NCBI RefSeq assembly: GCF_900240305.1
Contig: NZ_LT964854.1
Span: 806,001-870,000, forward strand
DNA: 64,000 nt
From: Ottowia massiliensis
GTDB taxonomy: Bacteria; Pseudomonadota; Gammaproteobacteria; Burkholderiales; Burkholderiaceae_C
Direction: 5' to 3'
Shown: positions 46,431-54,328 of the stretch, piece after piece
Layout of the letters: every line of letters starts with the position of its first letter
How positions within the stretch are numbered: the first letter of the stretch is position 1
Made by a program: the position numbers and the translations under genes
Notes under the pieces: model-generated
The model's input: only the letters and a program-made list of their open reading frames with translations
What the model was told of the DNA's origin: nothing
Database searches by the model: none

Positions 46431-46595
46431 CATCGACGCGATTGATGCCGCGCGCATCAGCCCAGTCATCCAGATCATCGTGGGAGACATCGGGGCAGCC
46501 AGCCTTGATGTCGTTTAGCTAGCCAGTGGCTCCGGCGTGCCGGTTTCAGTTAGCCAAGCTTTTTTTGCCAGGGGCGCTCTCCAGAGCGCCCTTTG
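46431..46595 (+). ncRNA. Candidate iron-responsive small RNA
   Basis: The segment runs from a possible promoter with a Fur-like site to a clear intrinsic terminator, about 165 bases. It has no convincing coding frame with a ribosome site. It contains a stem CCGGC-GT-GCCGG at 46531-46544 ahead of the terminator hairpin. This is the layout of Fur-repressed sRNAs such as PrrF or RyhB, but I see no direct similarity to them. The call is inference from signals only. Confidence 0.4.
46572..46595 (+). terminator. Rho-independent terminator of the candidate small RNA
   Basis: GGGCGCTCT (46572-46580) pairs with AGAGCGCCC (46583-46591) across a two-base loop, followed by TTTG. No recognisable gene lies upstream on this strand, which is why an RNA is suspected. 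Confidence 0.75.
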
Positions 46596-46831
46596 TCGTT
46601 TCTGGGCGTCATATCCGGGCGCAGCTTTTTCCCACTTCTCCACTTCTCTTTTCCCGGAACGATTCCAAGCGCCTGTCCGCTCCATCCCGCTCTCTGCCCG
46701 TGGCGCCCTGCTTTTCTGCACCGTTTGCCACTGCGGGCCGCGCTCATTCCCGGCAGGAGCCAGCCACGCCAGCCAGCAAGCCCCAGCGCGAAGTGGCGCG
46801 AAAAGCGCGGTTTCGGAAGCTCTTGTGGCGC

Positions 46832-46897
46832 GCAAATCCTCGCTGGTCACTACACCCCTCTGCGGTTTGCGTCTTGCGCTCATTGCGACCGGCTCCC
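46832..46897 (+). repeat. Family 2 dispersed repeat, copy 3
   Basis: CAAATCCTCGCTGG followed by CACTACACCCCTCTG and CGGTTTGCGTCTTGCGCTC. It matches the minus strand of copy 1 in its first half and copy 4 in its second. The rest of 46600-47111 holds no gene I can support. Confidence 0.5.
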
Positions 46898-47111
46898 TTT
46901 TCTCTCGCAGCCAGACCTTGAACCTGTTCTGAAATTCAAAAACTTCCGAATTGGCTGTGCCAGATATTGCGCCAGCGCCTTTTCAATGCGACACGCTGGC
47001 ACCCTGCGGCGTCGGCATGCCTATGTGAAATCACGCATCCATAGACGGCAAATTGCAGAAGCCGGCCCGCCTGATGTTATCGTCACTCTTTTTCAACTCC
47101 AGGAAAAGGCC

Positions 47112-47810
47112 ATGAAAAAACTACTGACCGCAGCGTTGCTTGCTCCATTGACCGCTTTCGCACACGGCATCTGGATCAGCCCGCATTACGGCGAGATGGG
47201 CATCGTCTATGGCATGGGCTATGCCGACGACGCCTACGCGCCGCAGAAAGTGCGCTTTGTCAAAGGCTATACCGCAAACTTCAAGCCAGCCAGCGTGGAA
47301 ATAAAAACCCATGAAAAGCACAGCACCGTGCAGGCTGCCGCCGATGCCGCCGTTCTCACTGCATTTTTCGATAACGGCTACTGGGAAAAAGACCCGAATG
47401 GCAAATGGAAGGAAGTGGAAAAAAGCGCCATCAGCAAACCTGCCGATACATCCACCTCGCTCAAATACAACATTACCCTTCTGAAGCCATATCAGGGCCG
47501 CATGCAGCCTTTTGACCTGCCTGCACAAATCATTCCCGGCATTGACCCTTCCACGCTGAAGCAGGGCGAATCACTGCCCGTGACTGTTTATGTCGAAGGC
47601 AAGCCGCAGGCGGGCATAGAAATCACCGCTGATTACATCAATGATTTCGCCAACCGCGTGAAAACAGATGAAAAGGGGCAGGCCGTTCTGACTGTGCGCA
47701 ACGCAGGCCATAATGTGGTGGCCGCGCTGATCAATCACCCCACGCCGCAAAATGAACACGCGCATTTGCAGCGCAATGTCGCCACTTTGTCTTTCAAATC
47801 GGCCAAATAA
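47112..47810 (+). CDS. DUF4198 domain periplasmic protein (NikM-like)
   Basis: The 232-residue product starts MKKLLTAALLAPLTAFAHG at ATG 47112, with AGGAAAAGG upstream, and has a cleavable signal. The mature protein begins HGIWISPHYGEMGIVYGMG; an N-terminal His after cleavage is typical of this metal-linked family. The second half is an Ig-like domain (LPVTVYVEGKPQAGIEITADY). DUF4198 proteins often sit beside nickel or cobalt transporters or TonB receptors, so a role in metal uptake with the nearby receptor is plausible but unproven. GC content is lower than that of its neighbours. Confidence 0.82.
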   Translation: MKKLLTAALLAPLTAFAHGIWISPHYGEMGIVYGMGYADDAYAPQKVRFVKGYTANFKPASVEIKTHEKHSTVQAAADAAVLTAFFDNGYWEKDPNGKWKEVEKSAISKPADTSTSLKYNITLLKPYQGRMQPFDLPAQIIPGIDPSTLKQGESLPVTVYVEGKPQAGIEITADYINDFANRVKTDEKGQAVLTVRNAGHNVVAALINHPTPQNEHAHLQRNVATLSFKSAK

Positions 47811-47827
47811 TCTTCTTCGACTGTGAG

Positions 47828-47851
47828 AACGCCATGCTCCCGTGGCGTTTT
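47828..47851 (+). terminator. Rho-independent terminator of the DUF4198 gene
   Basis: AACGCCATG pairs with CGTGGCGTT (one G-T pair) across the loop CTCC and is followed by further T residues, 18 bases past the stop. Confidence 0.85.
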
Positions 47852-47947
47852 CGCTCCCCCGCCATTTCAGTTCATTCGCCAGGCAAGCAGGCGATGAATG
47901 AGTGGCGCGCGGGGCCGGTTTTATAGCGCTGAAAGAGCAGGCATTTT

Positions 47948-48030
47948 GCTCCTTTATCCATAGCATAGGGTCCTAGTGGAATTTGCGCTGAACGGCATTC
48001 AGACCCCGCCAAATTTGCTCATGTTTTTGC
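47948..48030 (+). repeat. Family 1 dispersed repeat, copy 12
   Basis: GCTCCTTTATCCATAGCATA, GGGTCCTAGTGGAATT, TGCGCTGAACGGCATTC, then AAATTTGCTCATGTTTTTG. It lies between convergent DUF4198 and ttcA genes. Confidence 0.88.
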
Positions 48031-48075
48031 GCCCTCTCAGCCTGCGGACTGCCTGAGGGCGTCAGTGGAGAAGCA

Positions 48076-48969
48076 TCACTGCCCCATCACCAGCGGCACG
48101 CCTGCAAAGGGCTTGCCCACAGTTTCAGGGAAAGTCTCTTCGTCAAAGACGATGTCGCCATTTTCGTCGGCCACGCCGGTGGTTTTCAGGTTTTTGAAGT
48201 CAAACAGGCTGGCATCCATCAAATGCGATGGAACGGCGTTTTGCAGCGCGGTGAACATGGTTTCCAGGCGGCCCGGGTATTTTTTGTCCCATTCGCGCAG
48301 CATTTGGCCGACCATTTTGCGCTGCATGTTTTCCTGGCTGCCGCACAAATTGCAGGGAATAATGGGAAACTGCCGGTGCTCGGCCCAGCGGATCAAATCA
48401 TTTTCAGCCACATAGGCCAATGGGCGGATCACGATGAATTCGCCATTATCACTGGTGAGTTTGGGCGGCATGCCCTTGAGTTTGCCGCCGAAAAACATGT
48501 TCAGGAAAAAGGTTTGCAGCATGTCGTCGCGGTGGTGGCCCAGCGCGATTTTGTTGCAGCCCAGGCGGCGCGCCACGCTGTAGAGAATGCCCCGGCGCAG
48601 GCGCGAACACAGGCTGCAAGTGGTTTTGCCCTCGGGGATTTTGGCTTTGACGATGCTGTAGGTGTCTTGCGCTTCAATATGGAAAGGCACGCCCGCCTGC
48701 GTGAGCCAGGCGGGCAATACTTCTTCGGGAAAACCGGGCTGCTTCTGGTCCAGATTGACGGCCACCAGCTCAAATGGCACGGGCGCGCGCTGGCGCAGTT
48801 TCATCAGAATATCGAGCAGGCCGTAGCTGTCTTTGCCGCCTGACATGCAAACCATGACGCGGTCGCCTTTTTCAATCATGTTGAAATCGCCGATGGCCTG
48901 GCCTACCTGGCGGCAAAGGCGTTTTTCGAGCTTGTTGGCTTCAAAAGCCTGTTTGTCGTGGGAATTCAT
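48076..48969 (-). CDS. ttcA: tRNA 2-thiocytidine(32) synthetase TtcA
   Basis: TtcA is an ATP- and iron-sulfur-dependent enzyme that thiolates cytidine 32 of certain tRNAs. I start it at ATG 48969 (MNSHDKQAFEANKLEKRLCR) because AAGGA lies 6 bases upstream; ATG 48984 is possible. The 297-residue product has the PP-loop CMSGGKDSYGLLD and the cluster cysteines in CSLCSRLRRG, followed by the conserved ALGHHRDDMLQTFFLN motif. A second pair CNLCGSQE is present, as usual. Confidence 0.95.
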   Translation of the reverse strand: MNSHDKQAFEANKLEKRLCRQVGQAIGDFNMIEKGDRVMVCMSGGKDSYGLLDILMKLRQRAPVPFELVAVNLDQKQPGFPEEVLPAWLTQAGVPFHIEAQDTYSIVKAKIPEGKTTCSLCSRLRRGILYSVARRLGCNKIALGHHRDDMLQTFFLNMFFGGKLKGMPPKLTSDNGEFIVIRPLAYVAENDLIRWAEHRQFPIIPCNLCGSQENMQRKMVGQMLREWDKKYPGRLETMFTALQNAVPSHLMDASLFDFKNLKTTGVADENGDIVFDEETFPETVGKPFAGVPLVMGQ

Positions 48970-49060
48970 TTTGTCCTTGTGCATGAAAACGGATTGCAAC
49001 GGGGCGGGCGAATATAGCGAAAAAGCCTTTTTGCCGTAACGGGCGGCGCATAACGGCGGC

Positions 49061-50242
49061 TTACCACTGCCCCGTTTGCATGCGCAGCGCCACTTCGCAG
49101 TCGTCAAAAATTTCGAGTTTGGCGATTTTCACGCGCACGCCCAGCACGCCGGGCAGCGTCAGCAGGCGCTGGCTGAGCTTGCCAATCAGCGTCTCCAGCA
49201 GGTTCACATGCTCGGCGGTGCATTCGTCAATGATGATTTGGCGCACCTTGCGGTAGTCGAGCACGTGGGTGATGTCGTCGTCTTGCGGGCGCAAGGGCTG
49301 GGGGCCGAGGTTGAGTTCGGCATCCACCTGAATGGGCTGGGGCGTGTTGATTTCATGCGCCAGGATGCCCAGGCTGGCGGCAAAGCGCAGCCCGGTGAGC
49401 GTGAGCAGGCGCTGGCCCATATCAGGCCGCGCAGCAGGCGGGGCGGCGGATGAAGCGCCAGCAGAAACAGGCGCTGCGCCCATCATGGAAAAGTCCCGCT
49501 CGAAGGGCATGAGGTGCTGCCCGCCATCGACCAGCAGCGTGGCGCCCGTGATGGCCGGCGTTGCCAGCACAAAGGCCACGGCGGCGGCCACGTCTTGCGG
49601 TGTGGACGATTTGCCCAGCGGGCTTTGCGCATGCAGCCGCTCAAACACCGCTTCGCTGGGCATGAGGTGGCTGCTCAGCGTCAGCCCCGGTGCAATGGCC
49701 GCCACGCGCACGCGCGGCGCCAGCGCCTGCGCCAGCAAGGTGGTGGCCGCATGCAGGGCCGCCTTGCTCAAGGTGTAGCTCAGAAAGTCGGGATTGGGGT
49801 TGAAGAGCTTCTGATCCAGCAAATTGACCACGCAGCCCGCCGCCGCAGGCGCCTGGCGCCCGGCCAGATGGGCGGCCAGCGCCTGCGCCAGCAGCACGGG
49901 CACCGCCGCGTTCACCTGCATGTGCGCGCGCAACAGCGCGGGGGCAAACGTGGCGGCGTCGTCAAACTCGAACAGCGCAGCGCTGTTCACCACGGCGTCC
50001 ACCCGCCCGAAATGCGCCGCCACGCGCGGCACCAGGGCGCGCGCGGCGGCCTCATCGGCCAGATCGGCCTCAAACACCGCGCCGCCGCATTCGGCTGCCG
50101 TGGCCTGCGCCTCGGCCTGCGAGCGATGACAGTGAATGGCCACCCGCCAGCCCGCGCGGGCCAGATGCAGGGCAATGGCGCGGCCCAGACGGCGGCCCGC
50201 GCCGGTGACGAGAACAACGGCTTGATTAACGGCTGGATTCAT
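49061..50242 (-). CDS. Fusion of a pteridine-reductase-like SDR with dihydroneopterin aldolase (FolB)
   Basis: The 393-residue product joins two folate-pathway enzymes. Residues 1-255 are a short-chain dehydrogenase: NAD(P) site VTGAGRRLGRAIAL, VNSAALFE, and catalytic SYTLSKAAL; the type resembles FolM/pteridine reductases. Residues 275-393 are FolB-like: LTLTGLRFAASLGILAHE, VLDYRKVRQIIIDEC, AEHVNLLETLIGKLSQRLL and VKIAKLEIFDDCEVALRM. A Ser-, Ala- and Pro-rich linker (about 257-272) joins them. FolB makes the pterin precursor of folate; the SDR would reduce dihydromonapterin or a related pterin. Confidence 0.85.
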   Translation of the reverse strand: MNPAVNQAVVLVTGAGRRLGRAIALHLARAGWRVAIHCHRSQAEAQATAAECGGAVFEADLADEAAARALVPRVAAHFGRVDAVVNSAALFEFDDAATFAPALLRAHMQVNAAVPVLLAQALAAHLAGRQAPAAAGCVVNLLDQKLFNPNPDFLSYTLSKAALHAATTLLAQALAPRVRVAAIAPGLTLSSHLMPSEAVFERLHAQSPLGKSSTPQDVAAAVAFVLATPAITGATLLVDGGQHLMPFERDFSMMGAAPVSAGASSAAPPAARPDMGQRLLTLTGLRFAASLGILAHEINTPQPIQVDAELNLGPQPLRPQDDDITHVLDYRKVRQIIIDECTAEHVNLLETLIGKLSQRLLTLPGVLGVRVKIAKLEIFDDCEVALRMQTGQW

Positions 50243-50270
50243 TGGGCTGATTGTGCGGGCGCGCTCAATA

Positions 50271-50295
50271 AAAAAAGCGGGGCGAGCCCCGCTTT
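50271..50295 (-). terminator. Rho-independent terminator of the cupin gene
   Basis: AAAGCGGGGC pairs with GCCCCGCTTT. On the minus strand it ends in a long T run. It lies between the cupin stop and the fused SDR-FolB start. Confidence 0.92.
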
Positions 50296-50320
50296 GACAA
50301 TGGGCGAATTATGCTCCACC

Positions 50321-50611
50321 TTATACGTTAATAACAATATGGATGATAAGCACGTCATCTGCCGCTTCCGCCGCAAAAAAATGCTTGCCGGCAAAAACCA
50401 GCGTGTCACCAGCATGCAGAGCGTGCTTTTCGCTGTCATCCAGAACGACATTGAGATTGCCTCGCAGCACACAGACAAGCACGTCTTTGCCTGGATGGTT
50501 ATGGCGTTCGATTTTTCCACCTTTTTTCAGAATCACGCGCTCAACGCTGCCGTGACCATTGGCAAAAACCTTGCCTTCGCCGCTGAGAATAGATCCAATG
50601 GAAGTCGTCAT
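50321..50611 (-). CDS. Small cupin-domain protein
   Basis: A single-domain cupin of 96 residues; function unknown. I start it at ATG 50611 (MTTSIGSILSGEGKVFANGH) with AAGGAG upstream, since the longer frame is not cupin-like. The first cupin motif is HNHPGKDVLVCVLRGNLNVVL (His, His, and later Gly), and the second is the segment LHAGDTLVFAGKHFF. With its own terminator and an AT-richer upstream region, it is a monocistronic gene. It could bind a small ligand or metal. Confidence 0.8.
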   Translation of the reverse strand: MTTSIGSILSGEGKVFANGHGSVERVILKKGGKIERHNHPGKDVLVCVLRGNLNVVLDDSEKHALHAGDTLVFAGKHFFAAEAADDVLIIHIVINV

Positions 50612-50740
50612 GACAAAACTCCTTGTGGTGACAGTTGTCGCAAAAAGGCGGGCGTAAGACCCGCTCGACAGGCATGGTCCAGCATCAGGGCCGTGCCGGC
50701 TGGCTGGCGCATTGGCGGCGGCTTTGTCAGCTTCCGCCTG

Positions 50741-51287
50741 CATCCGGCCATCAAGCAGCATTTTAGTTCTTCAAAGGATGCGGTATATTTAAAACCATTA
50801 TGAAAACGGGGTTTATGATCGTGATCCCATAGCGTCATGCGATCTGCCCATAGATATATTTGACGCTCTAAACATCATTGTCACAGATAATCTCCAAGTG
50901 ACAATATAAAAGGCCCGCGAAGTAAATAATCAATATCCACTGATCCAGTCTGCAGACCAGACGGGATTCGTATCTTGCGCCTTGTCTCCTGCCACTTGAC
51001 AGGAAAACGACCTGGCCCGCGCCGCCCGCCAGCGCCTGAAAAGCGCCAGAAGCCAAAACGGAATTTTGTCGAGACTTTCTATTATCAGTATGGCCAGCGA
51101 TACAATCAGCTGCCTGTACGACACCTAAAAAATCAGCCGCAGCAGCGGTTATAGGCATCCGGCAGGTTTTCCCGCCGCCTTTTCCCTTCCGACTCGGAAC
51201 GCATCCATCTTTCATTCATGTTCAGCCTCCGCTTTCGATAAGCCCTGTTTTAAATACCCCCGCCGTTCGGCCATGAAATATTTTTAA
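50741..51287. other. AT-richer gap with no clear gene
   Basis: This stretch is visibly lower in GC than its surroundings. The minus strand holds a GTG-started frame of 64 codons at 50930-51124 (product beginning SYRQLIVSLAILIIESLDK, with a hydrophobic segment). It has no convincing ribosome site, so I do not call it a gene. It may be a decayed or transferred segment. Confidence 0.35.
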
Positions 51288-52496
51288 ATGACTGAAAACA
51301 ATCCCCTGCAAGAGCTGATTGCCAGGCGCATCGCCGCCGCTGGCGGCTGGCTGCCGTTTGATGAATTCATGCGTCTGGCGCTTTACGCACCAGGCCTGGG
51401 TTATTACGCGCGGGGCGCGCGCGCGTTCGGGCTGGGGCCGGGCGATGGGAGCGATTTCGTGACCGCGCCGGAGCTTTCGCCCTTATTTGGCCGCGCGCTG
51501 GCGGCGCAGGTGGCGCAGGCGTTCGATGAAACAGGCGCGAGCGAAGTCTGGGAATTTGGCGCGGGCAGCGGGGCGCTGGCGGCCAGTCTGCTGGCGGAGC
51601 TGGAGCGGCTGGGGCGGCCCGCGCAGCGCTATGTGATCGTGGACATTTCCTCCGCCTTGCGCGCGCGCCAGCAGCAGCGCCTGGCCGCCTGGCCGCAGGT
51701 GCAATGGGCCAGCGCCCTGCCGCAGGCGCTGCGCGGCGTGGTCATTGGCAATGAGGTGCTGGATGCCATGCCCGTCAAGCTGCTGGCGCGCCTGGGGGGG
51801 CGCTGGCACGAGCGCGGCGTGGCGCTCGCGCCAGCGCCCTGCATGCCCAAAACGCCGGAAACGCCCGTGAACAGGGCGCAGGCAGCTATCAAAACAAAAG
51901 CGAGCGCCATGCCGGGCGGTCCTTTCTTCGTCTGGCAAGACCGTCCCACAAACCTGCGCCCGCCTGTGGAACCCGAGGAAATGGACGCCAGCGAAAGCGA
52001 GCGCGGCATGGCGGCGGATGTGGTGACGGAAATTCACCCCCAAGCGCAGGCTTTCATCGCCACCGTGGCCGAGCGGCTGCGCGCGGGCGGCGCGGGCGCG
52101 GCGTTCTTCATTGACTACGGCTTTCCCGAAGCCGAGTACTACCACCCCCAGCGCCGCAGCGGCACGCTGGCCTGCCACCGCGCGCACCGCATGGACGGCG
52201 ACCCGCTCAGCGCCGTGGGCGAGAAGGACATCACCGCTCATATCGACTTCACCGCCGCCGCACTGGCCGCGCAGGATGCGGGGCTGCACGTGCTGGGCTA
52301 TACCTCGCAGGCGCATTTCCTCATCAATTGCGGCCTGCCCGCGCTGATGGAACAGGCCAGCCTGCCCGAGCGCGCCGCCGCCATGAAGTTGCTGGCCGAG
52401 CATGAGATGGGCGAGCTGTTCAAGGTGCTGGGCCTGGCCACCCGCGAGTGGCCCGCACTGGGCTTTGCTGCAGGCGACCGCACGCACCGGCTTTGA
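51288..52496 (+). CDS. SAM-dependent methyltransferase of the MidA/NDUFAF7 family (COG1565)
   Basis: The 402 residues start MTENNPLQELIARRIAAAGG. They contain the family segments LYAPGLGYYARG, DFVTAPELSPLFGRALA, WEFGAGSGALAASLL (SAM loop) and GNEVLDAMPVKLL, then FFIDYGFPEAEYYHPQR and HIDFTAAA. The mitochondrial relative methylates an arginine of complex I subunit NDUFS2; the bacterial target is unknown. Residues near 195-210 (RAQAAIKTKASAM) look like an insertion encoded by a fragment of a dispersed repeat. Confidence 0.9.
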   Translation: MTENNPLQELIARRIAAAGGWLPFDEFMRLALYAPGLGYYARGARAFGLGPGDGSDFVTAPELSPLFGRALAAQVAQAFDETGASEVWEFGAGSGALAASLLAELERLGRPAQRYVIVDISSALRARQQQRLAAWPQVQWASALPQALRGVVIGNEVLDAMPVKLLARLGGRWHERGVALAPAPCMPKTPETPVNRAQAAIKTKASAMPGGPFFVWQDRPTNLRPPVEPEEMDASESERGMAADVVTEIHPQAQAFIATVAERLRAGGAGAAFFIDYGFPEAEYYHPQRRSGTLACHRAHRMDGDPLSAVGEKDITAHIDFTAAALAAQDAGLHVLGYTSQAHFLINCGLPALMEQASLPERAAAMKLLAEHEMGELFKVLGLATREWPALGFAAGDRTHRL

Positions 52497-52659
52497 AGAA
52501 GGCGCGTTTTCCCCTTCTCCTCCTTCAGCGACGGCGTGCGGCCATGTCCATCTGGCCCGAATCAGGCGTGGTCAGGCTGCATGGGCGCCTTCCTGCGGGC
52601 CTGTCCAAAGTCTGTCCGTGGGCGCGAAAAGCACAGACCCGGGCGCTCTTGGACCTTGC

Positions 52660-52730
52660 GAACGCTTCACCGGGCCGCAGGCGGACAGTCAGGCCCGTTT
52701 GCGGTTTGCGCCTTGCTGCCCATCCCGGTT
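52660..52730 (+). repeat. Family 2 dispersed repeat, copy 4
   Basis: CGCTTCACCGGGCCGCAGG, GGCCCGTTTGCGGTTTGCG, then CCTTGCTGCCCATCCC. It aligns with the minus strand of copy 2 along its length. Confidence 0.6.
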
Positions 52731-52799
52731 TGCGCTCCTCCCGGCCAGGCTCTGAACAGATTTCGGGAGAGCGGCAGACTGAAATGAGCGCACCGATTT

Positions 52800-52882
52800 C
52801 GCTCCTGAATTCATAGCTTTAGGTCCTGGTGAATATTGCGCTGGCAGGCATTTTTGCCGCCTGAATTTGCTCCTGTTTTCAG
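52800..52882 (+). repeat. Family 1 dispersed repeat, copy 13
   Basis: GCTCCTGAATTCATAGCTTT, AGGTCCTGGTGAATAT, TGCGCTGGCAGGCATTT, then GAATTTGCTCCTGTTTTC. It lies in the 616-base gap between the MidA-like gene and the DUF2170 operon. Confidence 0.85.
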
Positions 52883-53024
52883 TAAGACTGGGCGGAGCCG
52901 CGCCCGGCAAGGGCGGCCAGACTGCAACCTCTGCCGCGCAGTCACGCGCGCCGCCACATCTCTCCATGTGTCTCTCCACTTGCACACGTTGCGAGGCGCG
53001 CATGTATTTTTTTTGCCTTTCAGA

Positions 53025-53054
53025 TTGACATGCCATGTCAAAAACCGACATACT
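53025..53054 (+). promoter_or_regulatory. Sigma-70 promoter with a palindromic operator for the DUF2170-PspA operon
   Basis: TTGACATGCCATGTCAA (53025-53041) is a perfect inverted repeat (7-bp arms, 3-base centre) whose left end is a consensus -35, TTGACA. CATACT at 53049-53054 is a -10 at 18-base spacing. The first gene starts 59 bases after the -10. A regulator bound to the palindrome would block RNA polymerase. Confidence 0.65.
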
Positions 53055-53112
53055 ATGCCCGTTACGGGCCGCAACCGCCGCCTGCGCCAACCCTGAGGAG
53101 AGGAGAAAACGA

Positions 53113-53526
53113 ATGACCTTGCTGGAGCAACTGAGCAACCTGGACGCGCTCACGTCCGTGCTGATGGGCGGCGCTGCCGTGCAGCTGCAGCCCATTGCTG
53201 GCGACGTGCCGGTGGTGCAAGTCAGCATCGAGGGACGCGAGGAGCTGCCCATCTTCATCACCTGCTCCGACAGCCAGCTTCTGTGTCTGTGCTATCTGTG
53301 GACGGAAGCCGACATCCGCCCCGACCGCCGCGCCGAGCTGCTTGAGGCGCTGCTGGAGCTGAACCCGGCGGTGCCTCTGTCGTCTTTTGGCCGCGTAGGC
53401 GGGCGCTACGTGCTCACGGGCGCGCTGGCCCGCGCGGCCCGCGCAGAAGACGTGGCCAATGAAGTGGCCGTGCTCTCCGACAACGCGCTGGACGCCCTGG
53501 GCGCGCTGGCCGACTACCTGAACTGA
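53113..53526 (+). CDS. DUF2170 family protein (YjfI-like)
   Basis: The first gene of a membrane-stress operon. ATG 53113 (MTLLEQLSNLDALTSVLMGG) is preceded by GGAGAGGAG. The 137-residue acidic product fits the DUF2170/YjfI family, which in E. coli lies next to the PspA paralogue YjfJ. It contains FITCSDSQLLCLCYLWTEAD and FGRVGGRYVLTGAL. No enzyme motif is visible. The conserved link with PspA-type genes suggests a partner or regulator of PspA. Confidence 0.85.
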   Translation: MTLLEQLSNLDALTSVLMGGAAVQLQPIAGDVPVVQVSIEGREELPIFITCSDSQLLCLCYLWTEADIRPDRRAELLEALLELNPAVPLSSFGRVGGRYVLTGALARAARAEDVANEVAVLSDNALDALGALADYLN

Positions 53527-53575
53527 CCCGCCTGATCCGGCCACACCGGAAACCGCCCTGGAAAGGAGAAAACCC

Positions 53576-54328
53576 ATGTCCGTCATCAAGAAACTCGTCA
53601 CACTGCTGCGCGGCAGCGCCCGCGAACTGGGCCAGAGCATGGTCGATGCGAACGCCACCCGCATCTACGAGCAGGAAATCACCGATGCCAAAGCCAGCAT
53701 CGGCCAGGCCAAGGCCGAGCTGACCGGCGTGATGGCCCAGCAAATGCAAACCGCGCGCGAAATCGAGCGCATCAAGGCCGACGTTTTGCGACACGAAAAC
53801 ATGGCCCTGCAAGCGCTGGACAAGCAAAAAGACGATCTGGCGCTGGAAGTGGCCGCCCGCGTGGCCGCGCTGGAAGCCGAGCTGCAAGCGCAAACCGAGG
53901 CGCACGCCGCCTACGCGCTGCAAGTCAGCCGCCTCAAAGACCTCATCCGCAGCGCCGAAGCCCGCGTGCGCGAGCACGAGCGCGAAATCGGCATCGCCAA
54001 AACCACCGAAAGCGTCTATCGCGCCACGCAAAGCATCTCCGAGAGCATGGGCGCCAGCGGCTCGAAGCTGACCAGCGCGCGCGAATCGCTGGAGCGCATC
54101 CGAAAGCGCCATGAGGAGCTGGCCGACCGCATGGCCGCCGCCGAAGAGCTGGACGCCGAATTCGGCCACCGCGCGCTGGAGCGCAAGCTGGCCGAAGCAG
54201 GCATCGGCGAAGACCCGAAAGTCAAGGCGCAGGACGTGATGGCCCGCCTGCGTGCGCGCCGCGCCAGCCTGGCCCTGCCCGCCCCCGGCGCGGCCGGCCC
54301 CGCAGACGCCGGAACCAGCGCCGCATGA
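53576..54328 (+). CDS. PspA/IM30 family membrane-stress protein (YjfJ-like)
   Basis: PspA proteins coat and stabilise the inner membrane and are related to ESCRT-III. The 250 residues start MSVIKKLVTLLRGSARELGQ, an amphipathic membrane-binding helix, followed by long coiled coil (about 30-205) with QMQTAREIERIKADVLRHEN and KSLRL-type heptads. It ends in an Ala- and Pro-rich tail. A good ribosome site (GAAAGGAGAA) lies just upstream. Its stop overlaps the next start (ATGA). Confidence 0.93.
   Translation: MSVIKKLVTLLRGSARELGQSMVDANATRIYEQEITDAKASIGQAKAELTGVMAQQMQTAREIERIKADVLRHENMALQALDKQKDDLALEVAARVAALEAELQAQTEAHAAYALQVSRLKDLIRSAEARVREHEREIGIAKTTESVYRATQSISESMGASGSKLTSARESLERIRKRHEELADRMAAAEELDAEFGHRALERKLAEAGIGEDPKVKAQDVMARLRARRASLALPAPGAAGPADAGTSAA

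Noticed and set aside
46305..46490. Minus-strand 61-codon frame between the TonB receptor and DUF4198 genes
   Set aside because: No ribosome site or family resemblance; the terminator and promoter signals favour transcription on the other strand.
50868..51215. 115-codon minus-strand frame in the AT-richer gap
   Set aside because: No ribosome site, mixed composition and an overlapping alternative frame; too weak to call a gene.
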